DNA of 64,000 nucleotides, from contig JACKAU010000020.1 of the NCBI GenBank assembly GCA_020634855.1, positions 62,001 through 126,000 of the forward strand, read 5' to 3'. The DNA comes from Anaerolineales bacterium (GTDB lineage Bacteria > Chloroflexota > Anaerolineae > 4572-78 > J111). The notes beneath the pieces are model-generated. The model was not told the origin of the DNA, made no database searches, and saw nothing but the letters and a program-made list of their open reading frames with translations. The first letter of the stretch is position 1. Each line of letters opens with the position of its first letter. Positions 61,998 through 64,000 of the stretch are shown here, in pieces. A program made the position numbers and the translations under genes.

Positions 61998-62055
61998 AAC
62001 AATTGATAATTGGTAATGGTAATGGGTAATTGGTGGTATCCAATTACCCATTACG
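61998..62055. repeat. GGTAATTGG palindromic repeat
   Basis: A run of TAATTGGTAATGGTAATGGG and its inverted CCAATTACCCATTACGG forms a hairpin between the deacylase and cimA genes. It resembles 47483-47531. Confidence 0.6.
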
Positions 62056-62079
62056 GTGATGTTATTTGAAGTCAACAGT

Positions 62080-63651
62080 TTAGAAACGTTGGCCGTTGAG
62101 TAGAGCGTACTCCATACTGTCAACAAGAGCTCGCCAACTGGCTTCGATGATGTTGGTGTGCGCGCCGACGGTGGTCCAACTGTGATGGGTACCGCCCTCG
62201 TAGAAGTCAATCATTACCCGGGTTTTAGCGGCGGTGCCGGAGTCGCTGTCCAAAATGCGAACTTTGTAGTCGCTGAGATGAACGTTGCCGAGCTGCGGAA
62301 AATCCTGATGCAGGGCTTTGCGCAAGGCTAAGTTCAAGGCGTTGACCGGCCCATTGCCTTCGCCCACCGTGTGACGAACTTCGTCGCCGACTTTGACTTT
62401 AACGGTCGCCTCGGTGAAAAGGCCGCGCCTCTGCCGATTTTCGGTGATAACCATAAAATCGACAACTTCAAAGGGGGGCTGGTAATCCTCTTTAGCCCGG
62501 CGCAGCATAATATCGATAGAAGCATCCGCGCCTTCAAAGGTGTAACCCTGATTTTCTAATTCTTTGATTTGATCGAGAACTTGCTTGGCTTCATCGCGGC
62601 CGGTATCGAGACCCAACTCTTGGGCCATGTAGAGAATGTTACCTCGCCCAGACAGTTCCGAAACCACCGCTCGTTGCTCATTGCCAACCAGAGTCGGGTC
62701 CATATGCTGGTAGCTTTCCGCAATTTTAAGCATGGCGGCTACGTGGATACCGCCTTTGTGAGCAAAGGCGCTGTGGCCCACAAACGGTTGGTGGGTGTTA
62801 GGCGTCATGTTCGCCAGTTCATCAACGTAACGCGACAGAGCAGTTAATTTCACCAGTTGTTTATGATCGACACACGAATAGCCCATTTTGAGCTGCAAAC
62901 CGGGGATGATACTCATCAGGTTGGCATTGCCGACCCGTTCACCGTAGCCATTGATCGTCCCTTGCACATGGGATGCGCCGGCTCGAATCGCGGCCAGGCT
63001 GTTGGCAACGCCCAATTCACAGTCGTTGTGAGCATGAATGCCGATTTGAGTTTCAGGAAACTGTTCCAAAACTCGGCGGGTGATCTCCTCCACCTCCCAA
63101 GGCGTCGAGCCGCCGTTGGTATCGCACAGCACCAGGCAATCGGCGCCGCCTTGCGCGGCGGCTGTGAGCGTGAGCAGGGCGTAATCCGGATTGGCTTTAT
63201 AGCCATCAAAGAAATGTTCGGCGTCATAAACGACTTCTTTGTCACGCGCTTTGAAATATTCGACGCTTTCCAAAATCATATTCAAATTTTCTTCGGGATC
63301 GGTCTCCAGCACATGGTGAACGTGCAAGTCCCAACTTTTGCCGACCAGAGTCACCACCGGCGTATTGGCCTCGATCAGCGCCTGAATATTGGCATCGTCA
63401 TCGCAGGTGGTATTTTTATGGCGAGTTGAGCCAAACGCGGCAATCTGGGCATTTTTTAGATTTAGCTCAGCCTGCCGCGCAAAAAACTCGGCGTCTTTGG
63501 GGTTTGAGCCGGGCCAGCCGCCTTCGATATAACGCACGCCAAAATCATCTAATTTCTGGGCAATTTTTAATTTGTCTCGGACGGAAAGGGAGATGCCTTC
63601 GCCCTGCGTACCGTCGCGCAGGGTGGTGTCGTACATTGCAACCTGGGTCAT
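62080..63651 (-). CDS. cimA: Citramalate synthase
   Basis: A 523-residue enzyme of the DRE-TIM metallolyase group. It condenses pyruvate and acetyl-CoA to (R)-citramalate, the first step of a threonine-independent isoleucine route. Motifs: MYDTTLRDGTQGEGISLSVR, the HAHNDCELGVANSLAAIRAG zinc region, GTINGYGERVGNANL, FVGHSAFAHKGGIHV and a C-terminal LeuA-type regulatory domain. The opening and the GERVGNANL form favour CimA over 2-isopropylmalate synthase. AAGGAG lies seven bases before the ATG. Confidence 0.94.
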   Translation of the reverse strand: MTQVAMYDTTLRDGTQGEGISLSVRDKLKIAQKLDDFGVRYIEGGWPGSNPKDAEFFARQAELNLKNAQIAAFGSTRHKNTTCDDDANIQALIEANTPVVTLVGKSWDLHVHHVLETDPEENLNMILESVEYFKARDKEVVYDAEHFFDGYKANPDYALLTLTAAAQGGADCLVLCDTNGGSTPWEVEEITRRVLEQFPETQIGIHAHNDCELGVANSLAAIRAGASHVQGTINGYGERVGNANLMSIIPGLQLKMGYSCVDHKQLVKLTALSRYVDELANMTPNTHQPFVGHSAFAHKGGIHVAAMLKIAESYQHMDPTLVGNEQRAVVSELSGRGNILYMAQELGLDTGRDEAKQVLDQIKELENQGYTFEGADASIDIMLRRAKEDYQPPFEVVDFMVITENRQRRGLFTEATVKVKVGDEVRHTVGEGNGPVNALNLALRKALHQDFPQLGNVHLSDYKVRILDSDSGTAAKTRVMIDFYEGGTHHSWTTVGAHTNIIEASWRALVDSMEYALLNGQRF

Positions 63652-64000
63652 TGGGAAACTCCTTGAAAAATCATTAATTAGGTGTCAAAAATAATATAAC
63701 CGGCTACGTTCTCAACTTACCAGTGTAAAACGTAGTTGTAGTTGGCCGCGTTTGGCAAAGCCCATTCATTACCCAACTCCATAAACTCCACCAACTCCAC
63801 CAACTCTACAAACTCACTGACTAAGTTCCCCAATGCGACGGGCGACAGCTATACGTTCGGCCATCGCCCGTGTGACACCTGTTTCTGCTAAATCGTTCTG
63901 ACTGACCATTTCTAAAAAAGACCTCGAATAATATTGAAGTAAGAAGTAAGGAGTAAGGAGTAGGAAGTAATGAATTTATGTCCATACTTCCTACTCCTTA
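63652..64000. other. Region upstream of cimA with repeats
   Basis: It holds the AACTCCACCAACTC-type microrepeat at about 63775-63816, related to 2981-3041. A 16-bp perfect inverted repeat (63954-63969 and 63985-64000, arm TAAGGAGTAGGAAGTA) touches the right edge. A weak -10-like TATATT lies near the cimA start. Confidence 0.5.
63814..63909 (-). CDS. Possible 31-codon ORF upstream of cimA
   Basis: A short frame (MVSQNDLAETGVTRAMAERI, then AVARRIGELSQ) lies on the cimA strand, with GAGG 12 bases upstream. It has no run of leucine or isoleucine codons, so it is not an obvious attenuator leader. It could be the end of a decayed gene, a small protein, or chance. Confidence 0.2.
   Translation of the reverse strand: MVSQNDLAETGVTRAMAERIAVARRIGELSQ

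Noticed and set aside
1..64000. tRNA and rRNA genes
   Set aside because: No T-loop/acceptor pattern (GGTTCGAATCC type) with a cloverleaf, and no rRNA signature, was found on reading both strands; a covariance scan would be decisive.

Overview
The window reads as a chromosomal segment of a bacterium, most likely a Chloroflexota (Anaerolineae-like) lineage. This is inferred from gene content: a dense set of NarL/LuxR two-component systems, an F420-type LLM oxidoreductase, CimA-type isoleucine synthesis, a KaiB-like protein, Yip1 and pentapeptide-repeat proteins, and many families of short palindromic intergenic repeats. No rRNA or tRNA gene was seen, so the taxonomy is an inference only.

Layout. 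1-3 kb: a PAS protein cut by the left edge, a small Cys-rich protein, a zinc alcohol dehydrogenase, and a 743-bp element bounded by 22-bp inverted repeats that contains a 42-bp-period array. 3-7.3 kb: a heterotetrameric sarcosine-oxidase-like operon (alpha, gamma, beta, delta). 7.3-23.2 kb: a signalling region. It holds two mini winged-helix proteins, a PP2C phosphatase, a GAF-PAS histidine kinase with two LuxR-type regulators, a metal-dependent phosphatase family protein, Dps, a third LuxR regulator, a receiver-like protein without its phospho-Asp, a coiled-coil protein with GWAEG repeats, and a diacylglycerol-kinase-like protein. On the minus strand follow an RsbW-like ATPase, a STAS protein, a receiver-SpoIIE phosphatase, and a multi-PAS kinase that overlaps a KaiB-like gene. 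Together these look like a stress or starvation module built on partner switching.

23.5-28.6 kb: nucleotidyltransferase, AraC regulator with a decayed aldo/keto reductase beside it, cupin, intact aldo/keto reductase, LLM oxidoreductase. 28.6-37 kb: an AT-richer accessory region with an HNH nuclease and partner, a molybdopterin-hydroxylase remnant, a 1329-residue CHAT-protease protein, and an EVE-HNH (type IV restriction-like) gene split by a frameshift. Two ~170-bp copies of a stem-loop repeat lie within it, one on each side of the HNH pair. This is the best candidate for a little-described defence module.

37-47 kb: nucleoside phosphorylase, Gfo/Idh/MocA dehydrogenase, a TetR-CPBP-MFS cluster with a clear promoter and operator, a methyltransferase, and a TPR/zinc-ribbon membrane protein translationally coupled to a NarX-like kinase and a LuxR regulator. 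47.6-53.6 kb: Yip1 protein, a MacA/MacB-like three-gene efflux system, and a pentapeptide protein. 53.7-64 kb: a Tyr/Asn-rich secreted peptide, a lipoprotein, a housekeeping run (YggU, YggT, ProC, YggS, YfiH), a second pentapeptide protein, and leuB, a GT39-like membrane glycosyltransferase, a YbaK deacylase and cimA.

The intergenic spaces hold many unrelated palindromic repeat families. One is a ~175-bp element with inverted termini that occurs three times (near 37.9, 42.6 and 50.0 kb).
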